Origin: Flaccisagitta enflata
Lineage: Eukaryota > Chaetognatha > Sagittoidea > Aphragmophora
Assembly (NCBI GenBank): GCA_965153355.1
Contig: OZ231127.1
Coordinates: forward strand, 12,276,001-12,340,000
Direction of reading: 5' to 3'
DNA: 64,000 nt
Below are positions 50,343 to 61,501 of the stretch, one piece after another (within the stretch, counting starts at the first letter, position 1; each line of letters opens with the position of its first letter). The translations under genes and the position numbers were made by a program. The notes beneath the pieces are model-generated. The model was not told where the DNA came from. It did not search any database and was given only the letters and a program-made list of their open reading frames with translations.

Positions 50343-50533
50343 ATCAGGCCGAAACCAATAAGATGAGGATCAACAAATAGTAAAACACAAATACGTTGGG
50401 GACAAAACAAAACAAAACAACGGAAGAATGAGTTTCATGAGAGCATAGATAGAATCTTAATCGTTTGTCTAAATGACAAACTACGTCCCCATCTAAGTCA
50501 AAAAGCTTGTTTAACTACTATCATCCGTAAATG
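49937..50533. other. No gene recognised; small (CA)n at 50291-50340
   Basis: A short tandem of AGAGGATAGAGGCC lies at 49970-50000 and a CA array of about 50 bp at 50291-50340. The rest is A-rich unique sequence. Confidence 0.5.
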
Positions 50534-53496
50534 AACAAGTGGCGTTCGCCATAATGTGTTCCACGATAACTTGATTGAGCATGAATAATAATACAATAAT
50601 TCTAAGGAATCATCCAATACTAATGTTCATAGAAATCTGTGTTATACATATTGGCACCTGTGGGCGCCAATATGTCTTCATAACTGCAGCTTTATAACTG
50701 TGAGGCTTATAACGCAGAGACAGAAACCGCGAGGCTTACAACTACAGAGAAGTATAACCACCACAGGGTTTATTGACCACAGGATTTCTAACCGTGGGAC
50801 TATAACTGCAGGGCTCATGACACATGAGCCTTATAACCAGGGCTCATAAACTGGGGTGTGAAACACATTTGAAAACTGGGCTGTGGCACATTTGGAGAAA
50901 ACTGGGCTTTATGACACACATTTGGAGAAAACTTGGCTGTGGACCTTTACAAGGGTAGCTTCAGGTTGAAGTGACACACAATGGAAAACTAAACTGTGTG
51001 ACACACATTTGGAGAAACGCGAGTGATACGCATTCAGAGAAAACATGACTGTGTGTTTACCCATCCTGAGAAAAATTAGGTTGTGTGGCTTTACCCAATG
51101 GAAAAACTGAAGCTCACGTTACACAGTCAGAAAGCAAAGGCATATGACACACATTCCAGAAAATTAGAGCTGTGTGAGACATATTTTTAAAAAACTGAAA
51201 CATGTGACCACACATTTACAAAAAACTGGGTTGTGTGACACAATGGGAAAAAAATAACTGTGTGAGCACATTTGGAGAAAACTGGGCTGTGTGACACACA
51301 TTTGTAAAAAAACTGGGTTGCGTGACACACGATGGAGAAAACTAGGTTGCGAACACACATTTAGAGAAATTTGGACTGTGTGACACACATTCAGAGAAAA
51401 CTGGGTTGTGTGACAAACAAAGGAGAAAACTGGGCTATGTGACAGTTATTTGGAGAAACTTCTGGACTGTGTGACACACATTTGGAGAAAATTGGGTTGT
51501 GTGACACACAATGGAAAACTGGGCTGTGTGACACGCATTTGGAAAACTGGATATGTGACCTGCGCATTTGGAGAAAACTGGGTATGTGACACATATTGGA
51601 AAAACTGTGTTATGTGAGAAGATAGAAAAACTGGGCTGTGTGACACACATTTGGAAAACCTGTACTGTGACACACATTGGAGAAAAACTGGGTTGTGTGA
51701 CACACAATATTGGGAAAAGCTAGGCTGTAATATTACATTTGGAGAAAACTGGGCTGTGACGCACACATTTGGAGAAAACTAGGCTATGTGACACACATAT
51801 GGAGAAAACGGGGTTATGTGATACACATTTGGAGTAAACTGGACTGTGTGTTCACATTAGGGAAAACTGCGTTATGTGACACACATTGAGAGAAAACTGG
51901 GTTGTATGACTAATGGAGTTAACTGGGCTGTGTGACACACATTTGGAAAAAAGTAACTGTGTGACAGTCATTTGGAGAAAACTGGATTCTGTGACACATG
52001 AAAACTGGGCTGTGTGACACATTCCCAGGCTGGTGTGTGACACAGTGGAAAAATCTGGGTTATGTGACACACAATGGAAAAAAACTGGGCTGTGTGACAC
52101 ACACATTGGAGAAAACTGGGCTACGTGACACATTTGGAGAAAGCAGACTAATAAACACATTGAAACAGGTCATGTGACCTGATGAAAAAGAACTGGGCTG
52201 TGTGTACACATTGTTCGAGAAAAGTGGACTGTGTGACACACATTTGGAAAAACTGGGTTGTGTGGCTTTTTACATTTGAAAAAATAGCTGTGTGACACAT
52301 TTGAGAAAACTGGACTGTGTGACACACATTTTGAAGAAAACTGGGCTCATGTGACACACATTTAGAGAGAAAACCTGGACATGGCTGACACATTCGAGCT
52401 GATTGTGAAACACATAAGTAAGAAAAAAACAGGCTGTCATGACCTATTTGGAAAAACAGACATAAGTGACACTGTTTAGGAGAAAACTGGACTATGTGAC
52501 ACACATTGGAGAAAACTGGACTATATGTGACACACATTGAGAAAACTGGGTCATGTGACACCTGATGGAAAAAAACTGGGCTGTGACACACATTCGGAGA
52601 AAGGGTGGACTGTGTTGACACACAATGGAGAAAACTGGGCTATGTAACACAAATTTAAAGAAAACTTAGTTGTGTGACACACTTTGGAAAAAACTAGGCT
52701 GTTTGACACACATTCAAAGAAAACTGGGCTGTGTGACACACAATTAGAGAAATCTGGGTTATGTGACACACAATGGAAAACTGGGCTATGTGACACATTT
52801 TGGAGAAAACTGGACTGTGTGACACACCAATGGAAAAGCAGGTTATGTGACACATATTTTGGAAAAACTGGGCATATTGTGACATATTCAGAAAACTGGG
52901 TTGTGTATTTGCACTATGGAAAACTAGAGCTGTGTGACACATATTGGAGAAAACTGGGTTGTGTGACATACAATGGAAAAACTGTTCTATGTGGCACATT
53001 TGAGAAAACTATTTGTGCCTTTAATGGAGAAAAATGACTATATGACACATATTTGAAAAGAAAACTGGGCTATGTGGCAGCACATTGGAGAAAACTAGGT
53101 TGTGTGACACACTATGGAAAACTAGGCTGTATGACACACATTGAGAGAAATACTATTTATATGACACCCTATGAAAACTAGGTTGTGTGACACACAATGG
53201 AGAAAAATGCAGGCTGCTGTGTGCATTGGAGAAAACTGGACTGTACTTGACACCTGGCAGAAAACTGGGCTGTGTGACATATATTGGAAAAACTGGGGTG
53301 TGTGACATACATCTGAGAATTCTGAAGAAAACTGGATTATGTGACACACTATGGAAAACTAGGCTGTGTGACACACATTTTGAGAAAATGGGTAAGGATA
53401 CCTATGGAAAACTGGGTTGTGGCAATGCAGGACGGACGAACGGACGAACGGAGAAACTCTGAATATATAGTGTTCCACTATCGTGGAACACAACAA
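50534..53496 (+). mobile_element. E24: 2.9-kb Helentron-like element with 30-bp minisatellite core (copy 2)
   Basis: The first 120 bp (from AACAAGTGGCGTTCGCCATA) differ from E5 at about one position. The last 66 bp, including the GTGTTCCAC hairpin, are identical. The 30-bp array between them keeps the same units but is full of small gaps, insertions and foreign words (for example GGACCTTTACAAGGGTAGCT near 50940). The array is thus far more irregular than in E5 while the ends are almost unchanged. Confidence 0.85.
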
Positions 53497-53758
53497 TTAC
53501 ATTCTCCAAATGAACTAGGATTGCGTTAACTGGCCCAGGAATTTTTTCAGATAGAATCGTTCGACAGTGGGCAATCCTGAAAGCTTTATATTTATCTTGT
53601 TTTAAGACCAGAATATCGCAGTTTCATTTCTTGTGAGTTGACAGGGGGCGTTATACCCCGAAATCAAAATTTTGGAATAATAGCGTGACGCACCCATGGA
53701 TCAACTCCTACCTACCACTTCGTACCTATGGACCACCTACTGAGAATTATCAACTGTC

Positions 53759-53912
53759 TTTTTAGTCGCGGACACGCGACTCTTCAACTTGCCGTGTCGG
53801 TCCGTCCGTCCGTCCGTCCGTCCGTCTGAAACATTTCTAAAAATGCAAGCGTTTTTGCATTACTGCTCCTGCCAAACCGTCCGCGACTGGATTGCCGTGT
53901 ATCCGGCATTTT
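53759..53912 (-). mobile_element. E25: Helentron-like element, AGTCGCGGAC subfamily
   Basis: On minus: AATGCCGGATACACGGCAAT, then CCAGTCGCGGACGGTTTGGC. A GACGG tract follows. The tail is AGTCGCGTGTCCGCGACT with AAAAA. Sister of E15. Confidence 0.8.
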
Positions 53913-54129
53913 AAAGACTTATATGTTGAGAAACGAGAATGAGTGTGACAAAGAAAATGAAGAAAGTTGATATATTTCCATATATGATTAGTTTTGATTA
54001 CTGAGATGGGGAGGGCCGAGGGGGTGAGTCAAAAAGAGGGGGGAGCGGGTTCATACAACTCAGTAAATGATTGGAGAAAATGCGAAGGTGTATTTCCCTC
54101 TCAAATTTCGGACCAACAGCAGATTGAAT
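53913..54129. other. No gene recognised
   Basis: Unique sequence with a GGGGAGGGCCGAGGGGGTGA purine stretch. Nothing else was seen. Confidence 0.4.
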
Positions 54130-54745
54130 TTATACCACGCGAATAAAAAAAAAGACGCACCCCTTTATTCATGAATAAAACAGATCAAAAAAAATTTTGA
54201 ACTATTTTCTGTTAAATCATTTTTAAAGATTTTCAAAATGTCTTTCATTCTGGGCCACCCCCAGGTCTGTATCTCAAACCGTTTAGGAGCTAGGAAGCAT
54301 TGCAAAGGCACTGACTACCACTTTCGCACCAACAACATAGGGATTGCAGAAACTAGAGCAGACATTGACATTTTTAGTGGCATGCTACGCGACTCTACAC
54401 CCGCTTTTCGGTCAATCGAGGTTCGCGGTCCGTCCGTCTATCCCGTCACTTTACTTTTTTGGCGTTTATTGGGTTTTTGACTTCTGCCCTCCTGCTAAAT
54501 GCTTCACTGACCTCAAATATGGCCCCTGCTTACCCACTTGTGGCTGGGGTAGCCGTGTATCCGGCCTTCTTATTCAAACTAATCCCATTTCTAAGCGAAA
54601 AAAGAAAAAAATATTAGATTGGCGTCAAATGAAAGTACTTTCAAAGAGCTTTAAAATGGTTTAAGATTTCAATCAGTATCTCTGACTTTTTATGGCTAGA
54701 TGAGCCATTCAAAAGTGCGTCTTTTTTTTTATTCGCGTGGTATTG
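54130..54745. mobile_element. M10: MITE with TATACCACGCGAATAAAA ends, interrupted by E26
   Basis: Left end TATACCACGCGAATAAAAAA then AAAGACGCACCCCTT. Right end AAGTGCGTCTTTTTTTTT then ATTCGCGTGGTAT. The ends pair over about 35 bp. E26 lies inside at 54371-54571, so the MITE is older than E26. Confidence 0.7.
54371..54571 (-). mobile_element. E26: Helentron-like element, E12-like, nested in M10
   Basis: On minus: head AAGAAGGCCGGATACACGGC, then TACCCCAGCCACAAGTGGGT, an E12-like interior (GCCATATTTGAGGTCAGTGA) and GACGGACGG. The tail is GAGTCGCGTAGCATGCC with ACTAAAAA. Confidence 0.75.
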
Positions 54746-55078
54746 GTATTTCTGTACTTTCAGCTGTCTTGACGCCATGACACCACAGCAGCTTCAACAC
54801 CAGAGCAGCTAGATCACCACAGCGGCTACACAACACCACAACAGCCCGGGCACCACCATGGCTTTCATAGCATCGCAGCCAAAACCATCACTACGGCCAT
54901 CTCTGTAGTGGACATAAAAGCTCAAGGACATCCAGGCCAAGTTCAAGCCCGACGGCGACTTCAAGCCCGATAGAATAATCCATGTTTTGCTTCTTTGATT
55001 AAGCTTCATCCCATTTACCAAGCCTTTCACTAAACCTTTTCATGCTCAAACTAGCCGTTTTAGAGCCAAAAAAGTATT

Positions 55079-55328
55079 CTTAGTCGCGTGCTACGCGATT
55101 CTACACCCCGCTTTGTCGGTCCGTCGGTCCATAGGTCTGTCGGTCCATCGGTCCGTCCATCCATCGGTCCGTCGATCCATCGGTCCGTCCGTTGGTAACA
55201 CTTTACTTTTTTGGTTTTTTTGCGGTCTTTGGCCTTACTGTAGGGTTATAAAATCCTGGGTGCATCCACCGTCAAATATAGCCCCTGCCCACCCACGCGA
55301 CTTGGGTAGCCGTGTTTCCGGCCTTGCT
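55079..55328 (-). mobile_element. E27: Helentron-like element, AGTCGCGTG subfamily
   Basis: On minus: AAGCAAGGCCGGAAACACGG, then AAGTCGCGTGGGTGGGCAGG. A long GACGGACC tract (about 55195-55110) follows. The tail is GAATCGCGTAGCACGCGACT with AA. Sister of E12 and E26. Confidence 0.8.
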
Positions 55329-55420
55329 TATTGCAAAGACGCGACTCTATAAGAGGCTTTGTCCGTCCAATGGTCCGTCGGCCCGTTGGTCCGTTGGTCC
55401 GTCGGTTCTTCCATCTGTCA
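55329..55420 (-). mobile_element. E28: 3' part of an E element in tandem with E27
   Basis: On minus: a GACGGACC tract, then GCCTCTTATAGAGTCGCGTC and TTTGCAA, running into the head of E27. The GCCTCTTATAGAG word is that of the E14/E21 tail. Its 5' end was not found. Confidence 0.55.
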
Positions 55421-55788
55421 GCAAAATACCACACTACTACGGTCATGAAACAACACACACAAAAAACATTCAGTTCCACGACGACCGCGAACCAATCCCT
55501 TTCAAAACGTCAAAAGTTGTGCGCAAAATGTCAACTTAACTTTTGACAATTTCCTCTTTGTTTTCTTTTTTTTTTTTCTTCCTCTTTTACTCACCTGATT
55601 TTCTGCATCGTCTAAAACTTGCTCATACGTGCAGTATTTTTTTTCTTGCATGTCTGTCCGTCCGTTTGTCTGTAAACCCGTCTATCCTTACATTTTTGTG
55701 TAATACTGTGAGCTCGGCGGTTGCTGCATGGCCCGTTTATCCGTTTGGCTTTTTACCAACCACGAGTACATCACTTGTCCGTCCGTCC

Positions 55789-55790
<2 letters not shown>
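55421..55790. other. No gene recognised
   Basis: T-rich unique sequence with a short GTCCGTCCG tract near 55650 that may be another decayed E fragment. Confidence 0.4.
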
Positions 55791-55865
<75 letters not shown>

Positions 55866-55879
55866 CGCACACAGTGTCT

Positions 55880-55916
<37 letters not shown>

Positions 55917-55960
55917 AAACACAAACACAAAGACAAACACAAACACACACACACACACAC
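55791..55960. repeat. (CT)n and (CA)n microsatellites
   Basis: CT at 55791-55861, then CGCGCACACAGTGTCTGA, then CA with AAACACA variants at 55876-55960. Confidence 0.95.
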
Positions 55961-56057
55961 GTACAGGATGAAGATGAATTTGAGACGGCGGCCCTAATCT
56001 GTCTCCAACTCTTCCATATTCTCCCCCACTTTTGTTTTGGCATATCATGAGCCGTCA

Positions 56058-56078
56058 GAGAGAGAGAGAAGAGAGAGA

Positions 56079-56113
<35 letters not shown>
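56058..56113. repeat. (GA)n microsatellite with AAGAGA variants
   Basis: About 56 bp, GA on plus. A looser GAAGAA/GAGAGA stretch lies at 56340-56400. Confidence 0.95.
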
Positions 56114-56994
56114 TCGTCTTCTTTCCCAGGGTTGTGAAATTGAAACATATGAACCTGCGCTCAGAAGAAAGAAGTGACTTACATTAAATAATCAGTTCGT
56201 TTTGAGTTTTATTTCTTTCAGAGATATCGAGATGCAGTGAAGTAAAGGAATGCATGCAGGCCTCTTGATTTGAAGCAGCAAAGGCAGCGCCTACTTCTCG
56301 AGAAGGAAGATGTCAGCAGGTCCCAATGGGAGAAAAAGAAGGGGCAGAAGAAAGAAGAAGAAGAAGAGAAGAGAGAGAGAGAGAGAGAAGAAGGAAAAGA
56401 AAGAAGGAAGAAGGAAGAAGCAGAAAGAAACAGAAAAAAGAAAGGAGAAGATCGAAATGGAAATGATGGTAATTTAGTCAGCACTGATATCATTTTATAT
56501 TGTCAATTTATGATTACTGCTCTTGTGTAGCAGTTAATTGAATGAAGTGTGAGTTTTGAATTAAGATATCATAAAAACTTAGTCTTTTATGTTGCAAAGA
56601 ACTGAAAAAGGAAAATCTTAATCGTATGTAAAAGTATCAACATGTCATATGGGTTTCATGTAGCCACCAGCCAAAAATTAGATATTGATCATACAAGAGC
56701 TGAAAAAAACAAAGGTTTGTTGAAATCTGACGTCCAACTCTCTTTCAACGTCTCTAACGTTAACGCCTGAACACTGGGGTGGCGGTGAGAGCCAGCCGTA
56801 CCATGACAGGGATTTGAGGGCGGTTGCCAGGCCCAAGTCAAGTAATGAGCGGTATCTGAGGTGAAAAGGAAACCCCTTTAATTATCCACTGACTCCCACC
56901 CTCAAGTTAAGTTGGCAGTGTACAGGGGAAATTTTTTGCTTGTCGGCACAAAAGAACAATCAAGAGGCCTGGAGATAAAAAGAAAAAAAAACAA
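56114..56994. other. No gene recognised
   Basis: Unique sequence. A GGGCGGTTGCCAGGCCCAAG region near 56820 is GC-richer but shows no frame or fold I recognise. Confidence 0.4.
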
Positions 56995-57277
56995 AACAAG
57001 CCCGACCGGGCAACGATGCGTAGAGGCTGTGTCACAGCGTGTATTGATCATGTGATATTTCCATGGAGAAACAGATGGACGAACAGACGGGTGAAAACTC
57101 TCAGCTGTGTTAGTTGATCCATGGTTCAGTGTAGGATCTCCGTATGCAAAACCGCGGTTTGCACGTTTTAACGGACCAAACAAGCCGACAAACAACCAGC
57201 GCAGACCGGCAGCCAGGCAGACAGACGGACGAACAGGCCCTCTTGCCGAATGCGTTCTAACGGACTGCATCTAAAAT
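56995..57277 (+). mobile_element. E29: Helentron-like element, GATGCGTC-related subfamily
   Basis: Starts AACAAGCCCGACCGGGCAAC (GCCC/GGGC hairpin), then GATGCGTAGAGGCTGTG and TGATCATGTGATATT. GGACGAACAGACGGG tracts follow. The tail with GAATGCGTTCTAACGGACTG ends in CATCTAAAAT. E30 shares the TCATGTGA block. Confidence 0.7.
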
Positions 57278-58573
57278 AGGTTTCAACAGTAACCAAATAG
57301 CCCAAATACTCATATAATAATATTAGTGGTGTAAGTTTTTTCTTGCTTTGTTGTGTATCTGATAAACACTCTTTTAGTACATAGTAAAGTGAGAGTAGAA
57401 TTACAGCCGATCTAAGTAGTAAAAGTGTTTGACTAACCCAGAAAAGGCTCTAAAGGCTCTTGTCTTATTCTAAAAGTGAATTATGGTTGACAATGTTTGT
57501 CCTAACAAGAGGTGTGCCAAAGTACTCAGACTTGCTCTTTGTAAAAACCATGCCGTGTGCAGCGTGAAGTCCCGAGCAGTCACAGAGATAGTATCTGGCT
57601 AAAAATTGATTGTAGAGTCTTTAAATCCGTTATCCTTATAAGGTTAAATGATTTGAACCGAATTTTAGTTAGGATTTTATTTTATAGGTAAAATAGGTCA
57701 CAAAATCATAGATTCTTGTATTTGTAACTACTCCATGGTGACTTTCTTGGCTTGACACACACTACGCTGAGGGAGGTATGTTAAATCAACATCAATGGAG
57801 CTCGCGAAAGCAAATTAATTAAGCTTAAAGGGCAAGAAAAACTAACAACTGAATTTCAGTTTTTTTAAATAAATCTTTTTAAGGAGTATTTTACTCTGAG
57901 TCAAATTTACCTGAAAAGTTTTTTTGACTTTTTTATTGATTGTGAATTTTGGTTTTGAATGCTAAAAAAGAAAAAATGTTCACATCTACCCCTTATGCTT
58001 TCAAAAATCATCTTTCCCACAGGGTTTTTTAAAAAAGTAACTGCCCAGTCCGGATAATTTTGCACACCCTGTTATTCATATTCTGTCCCTGCCCATCCGC
58101 AAACGATTAGGATAGCCGTGTATCCGGCCTAGTTAGGCAATGGATTGTGGGTTGACGAGACTGTCATATACTTTTTTGGCTCTCATAGGAATCTAGTTTT
58201 AGTACATGGATAATCTGACAAATAGGCAATCACTCACCTTGGGTACAACATCCTATGTGATGTTGATAAAGACATGTTCTTGTTCATGAGTGGGGCGGTT
58301 TTTGGCAATTTTCCTCTAAAACTGTGAGCGGTTCCAGGGTTTAAATCTGTTGATAAAATTGAGTGGGGAGGAATCAAAATGATTTGGTGAATTTGCATTT
58401 TTCGTGCTTGCATTTTGTGGTTATTTTTGGTAATGACGGACGGGAGCCAGGAGCAAAAAGTCATAACTGGCAACCTGAGGGTTCCACATTTAGATGTATT
58501 TATTTGTATACATCCCTATACAGTATTGTTCATTTGTATACAATTGGATACATTTGTATACGTGTATTTGCAG
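57278..58573. other. No gene recognised; two repeat-end fragments
   Basis: AT-rich unique sequence. 58055-58075 carries the tip of an M7-like MITE (GCACACCCTGTTA). 58085-58133 is an E-type head on minus (E31: AACTAGGCCGGATACACGGC). 58490-58570 has a TTTGTATACA-rich degenerate tandem repeat. Confidence 0.5.
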
Positions 58574-58764
58574 ATACGACAGGGGGATTCTATACCTCAA
58601 AATGTTCGGACTCTGTGGCTGAGATCTGAGTTTTGGAAGGCTAGGGGTCCTGTCAAACTGAATATACAATTGGGCACATGGTTGGATTGTTGGACAGATT
58701 CCATCAGTATTCAACAGGATTTCATCACCCTTGAAACCACTCTCCATGAGGTGGCTTCTAATTG
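58574..58764 (+). CDS. Candidate internal coding exon (64 codons), function unknown
   Basis: Acceptor TACGTGTATTTGCAG and donor AATTG/GTAAAG bound 191 bp open in one frame, phase 0 in and phase 2 out. The translation is protein-like with many Trp (LWLRSEFWKARGPVKLN, then GTWLDCWTDSISIQQDFIT). No family is recognised. This is the longest of the weak candidates and has both splice sites. No partner exon on plus was found nearby. Confidence 0.4.
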
Positions 58765-59188
58765 GTAAAGTTTTCTTTTGTGTTGGGAAACAAGCAGCCT
58801 TTTTTTGCGACTCTCAGCTACTGTTTGGTCGGTCGGTCCGTCCATCCGTCCATCACAAAATCGTTTTAAAGACTTTTTAACGTTTGTAATTCATTTATTC
58901 TTCTTATTACATCAGAGAGGAATCTTGGAGGAGTAAAGAGCTAGTTCAACGGTCATTTCAAAAATTGTTTCCGGTCTGTCTGTTTGGGTGTATGCCTGCA
59001 CATCTATAGAAAGTGCCGAAGCACGCGCCACCGCGCTGGTCAAACGATTATGTTTTAATCTGAATGACCTGATTGGCAAAATTTCCTAATCTTCGATCTT
59101 CCAAAATGTATTAACAATATTAGTCACTAACCCCCGCTTTGTTCATCCCTCCGTCCGTCCACCGTCGATTGGCTGGTCGTTTGGTCCC
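58765..59188. other. No gene; decayed E fragments
   Basis: 58800-58855 has TTTTTTTGCGACTCTCAGCT then GGTCGGTCGGTCCGTCC, a minus-strand tail fragment. 59115-59160 has CTAACCCCCGCTTTGTTCAT then CCGTCCGTCC, another tail fragment. Unique sequence lies between. Confidence 0.5.
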
Positions 59189-59870
59189 CCTTTTGGGCAC
59201 CAGCCCCAAAGAGCCGATATCCTGTAGAACATGACAAAATTCCATACAGTTGAACCCTGCTCTAATGGGCCCACTACCAACGGAATACGGATAACAAATA
59301 TAAATTCATGGTACCATCAAATTGAACTCTTTTATTTCTTTTGTTGGCAATAACAGAAGTCTGCTTGTAACAGAAAATTGTTGGTCCCCTGTTAGAGTTG
59401 GGTTCAACTGTCGATTGTTCCATCCCCTTCTGAGACTAGAACCCTCAAATCAGCCCTGTCTTGCCTAAAATCAGGCCTCACAAATAACAAATAGGTTGCA
59501 TATCCAGACATCCTTCCATTCATCCTTATGAACATCTAAACCTCGAAGCTTCTAAAGCCTCTCATTAGCTCTCTGTGCCTCAAGTTACCAAATTAGGCCT
59601 CAAGCCTACCCTGTAGGCCTCAAATCAGTCCTCCACACTTCAAATCTGCCCTCCATAGCAATAATCAGCCCTCCAAGCTTCAAATAAGCCCTTGGTGCCT
59701 AAAGGCTGTCCTCCAGGCCTTATGCCTTTACGGACGGATGGACGGAACAATGTACAAATGGAATATTACCCTGTGCTCTAGAGGACATTGGCCATTATAG
59801 CTGTTGCCCTGCTCTTCTTCACTTGATCACTCCAACTAGGGCAGCGGTTACCGCTGACCATTTGCGATCC
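59189..59870 (-). mobile_element. E11: decayed GGGCAGCGG-family element, interrupted by M6
   Basis: On minus: GGTCAGCGGTAACCGCTGCC near 59860, GGGCAACAGC and CCTCTAGAGCACAGGG near 59770-59805. A minisatellite of GAGGGCTGATTTGAAG words (about 59715-59440) follows. The tail at 59240-59189 is CATGTTCTACAGGATATCGG and GGGGCTGGTGCCC with AAAA. It is the same order as E9 but diverged. Confidence 0.6.
59256..59411. mobile_element. M6: short MITE with ACAGTTGAACCC ends, nested in E11
   Basis: Left ACAGTTGAACCCTGCTCTAA, right TTAGAGTTGGGTTCAACTGT, inverted over about 30 bp with GGGCCCA/TTGGTCCCC inside. A short sister of M5. Confidence 0.7.
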
Positions 59871-59896
59871 CAGGATGACTTGTTACTTTTTTGGCG

Positions 59897-60158
59897 TTTT
59901 TAGATGCGTCAATCAGGAGCGCATCTCTACAAGAAGGAATGTCCGTCCGTCCGTCAATCGGTCCGTCCGTCCATCCATTGGTCCGTTACGCAAGTGCGGC
60001 AAAAACCGCGTTTCTCGGCTGTTTTGTACATTGAATCCTATACTGAAACAAATGATCATCCAACCAACATGTTTGTCCATCTGTCTCTCCATATATGTCA
60101 CATGATCAATACATGCAGATACACGCCCCGGACTCATCGTTGCCCGGTCAGGCTTGTT
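59897..60158 (-). mobile_element. E30: Helentron-like element, GATGCGTC subfamily
   Basis: On minus: AACAAGCCTGACCGGGCAAC, then GATGAGTCCGGGGCG, TGATCATGTGACATA and a GACGG tract. The tail is GATGCGCTCCTGATTGACGC then ATCTAAAAA. The tail hairpin pairs AGATGCG with CGCATCT. Confidence 0.8.
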
Positions 60159-60291
60159 GAGCTTTTTGAGCTTTTACCCAAATGCCCTAGGGATCTTAAC
60201 TCTTAATGCCCCTGCCAACCTGCACACAACCAGGCCCTGGGGTAGTCAGTATCAAGCAGCTATGCTTGCTAGACTGATGGTAACATATTGT

Positions 60292-60920
60292 AACAGGTCG
60301 CCCAAGGGCAATATGTGGTCAGCGATACCCGTTGCCCTGCTTTGAGTGATTGTGAATTGGAGTGAGGGTAAGCAGGGCAGCGGCCCCGAAGGGGACGAAG
60401 TCCTGTAGAACACAGGGGGATTTTTGTTCATCCTGCCTGAAGAAGTGGATGAGATGCTATAGAGGCTTACAGAAGGCCTAAATTGAGGTCTAAGAAGACT
60501 GATGTAAGGCCTGATAATATCAATCTGAAGCTTGAGAGGGCTGACTTGAGGCTTGAGAGAGCTGTATTAAAGTTAAGGCTTGAAAGGTTACAGGACCGAT
60601 TTGAAGCCTGAGCTTAATAAGTTGAAGCTAAGATAGCTGATTTGAGGCCTGAGAGGCTAGGTTTGAGGCCTGAGAGGATAGATTTGAGGCCTGAGAAGCC
60701 TAATTTGAGGCCTGAGAAGCCTAATTTGAGGGCTGAGCAGTTGGATTTGAGGCCTGAGAGGCTAGATTTGAGGCTTGAGAGGCTGGATTTGAGGCCTGAC
60801 CAGCCATATTTGAGGTCTGAGGGGCCTGATGAAGGGAGGGGGACGGAGAAACGAACGCACGAACGAAAGTCCGCTGTGTTCTACAGGACTTCGTCCCCTT
60901 CGGGGCCGCTGCCCAAAAAA
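60292..60920 (+). mobile_element. E9: intact minisatellite-cored element with a perfect 41-bp inverted repeat
   Basis: Head AACAGGTCGCCCAAGGGCAA (GCCC/GGGC hairpin), then GGTCAGCGATACCCGTTGCC. Bases 60375-60415, starting GGGCAGCGGCCCCGAAGGGG, are the exact reverse complement of 60874-60914. Between them is a 21-22 bp minisatellite (about 60450-60830) and a short GGACGG/ACGAACG tract. It ends in AAAAAA. The 41-bp repeat is itself partly palindromic (CGGCCCCGAAGGGG). It unites the minisatellite family (E7, E8, E10, E11) with the other E elements. Confidence 0.85.
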
Positions 60921-61501
60921 GCTGTTCTCCACATCAAAACTCACATCAAAAACACTTTTTCTTTGGAGTGAGCGGTTGCGCTTTTGTTCTCAGAATCCTT
61001 CATGACTCAAAGTGTAAAGACAACTAGTACTCCCTTTCGTCAACAAGGAAAACCAAAAACAAGAGGACACCGCATCAACAAAATCGTTTCAAAAGGAAAA
61101 AAAGGCGAAATTTGAGGGCCTGACCAATTTTGAGGTTTTGAGGTTTTCTTAAAAAGAAATAGCATTAGACATCAAACATTTCAAACAATTTAGTACGAGA
61201 AAGACATGGGGAAGGGTTCATTTTTTAAAATCAATAAGGACAGTGTTTTCCACGTGAAGTGAGCGGTCAATGTATGTACCTAATTACCGCATTGCATCGG
61301 AAACAAACTGCACCTAGCTGCATGCAAACATCTTAAGAAACAACCAAAACTGCATTCTTAGAAAACTGTATTGTATGGAAAAGTGCAATGGGGGAACGCC
61401 CCCTCACCACCACACGCAACTACAACATCGTCCTTCGCCCCTGCCCAACCGTCTGATTGTTAAGACAAATGTCTAAAAATCTTAGATAAGTGTGTAGGAC
61501 G
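60921..61501. other. No gene recognised
   Basis: Unique sequence. 61390-61455 (GAACGCCCCCTCACC then CTTCGCCCCTGCCCAACCGT) resembles the inner part of an E head on minus, probably a decayed fragment. Confidence 0.4.
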
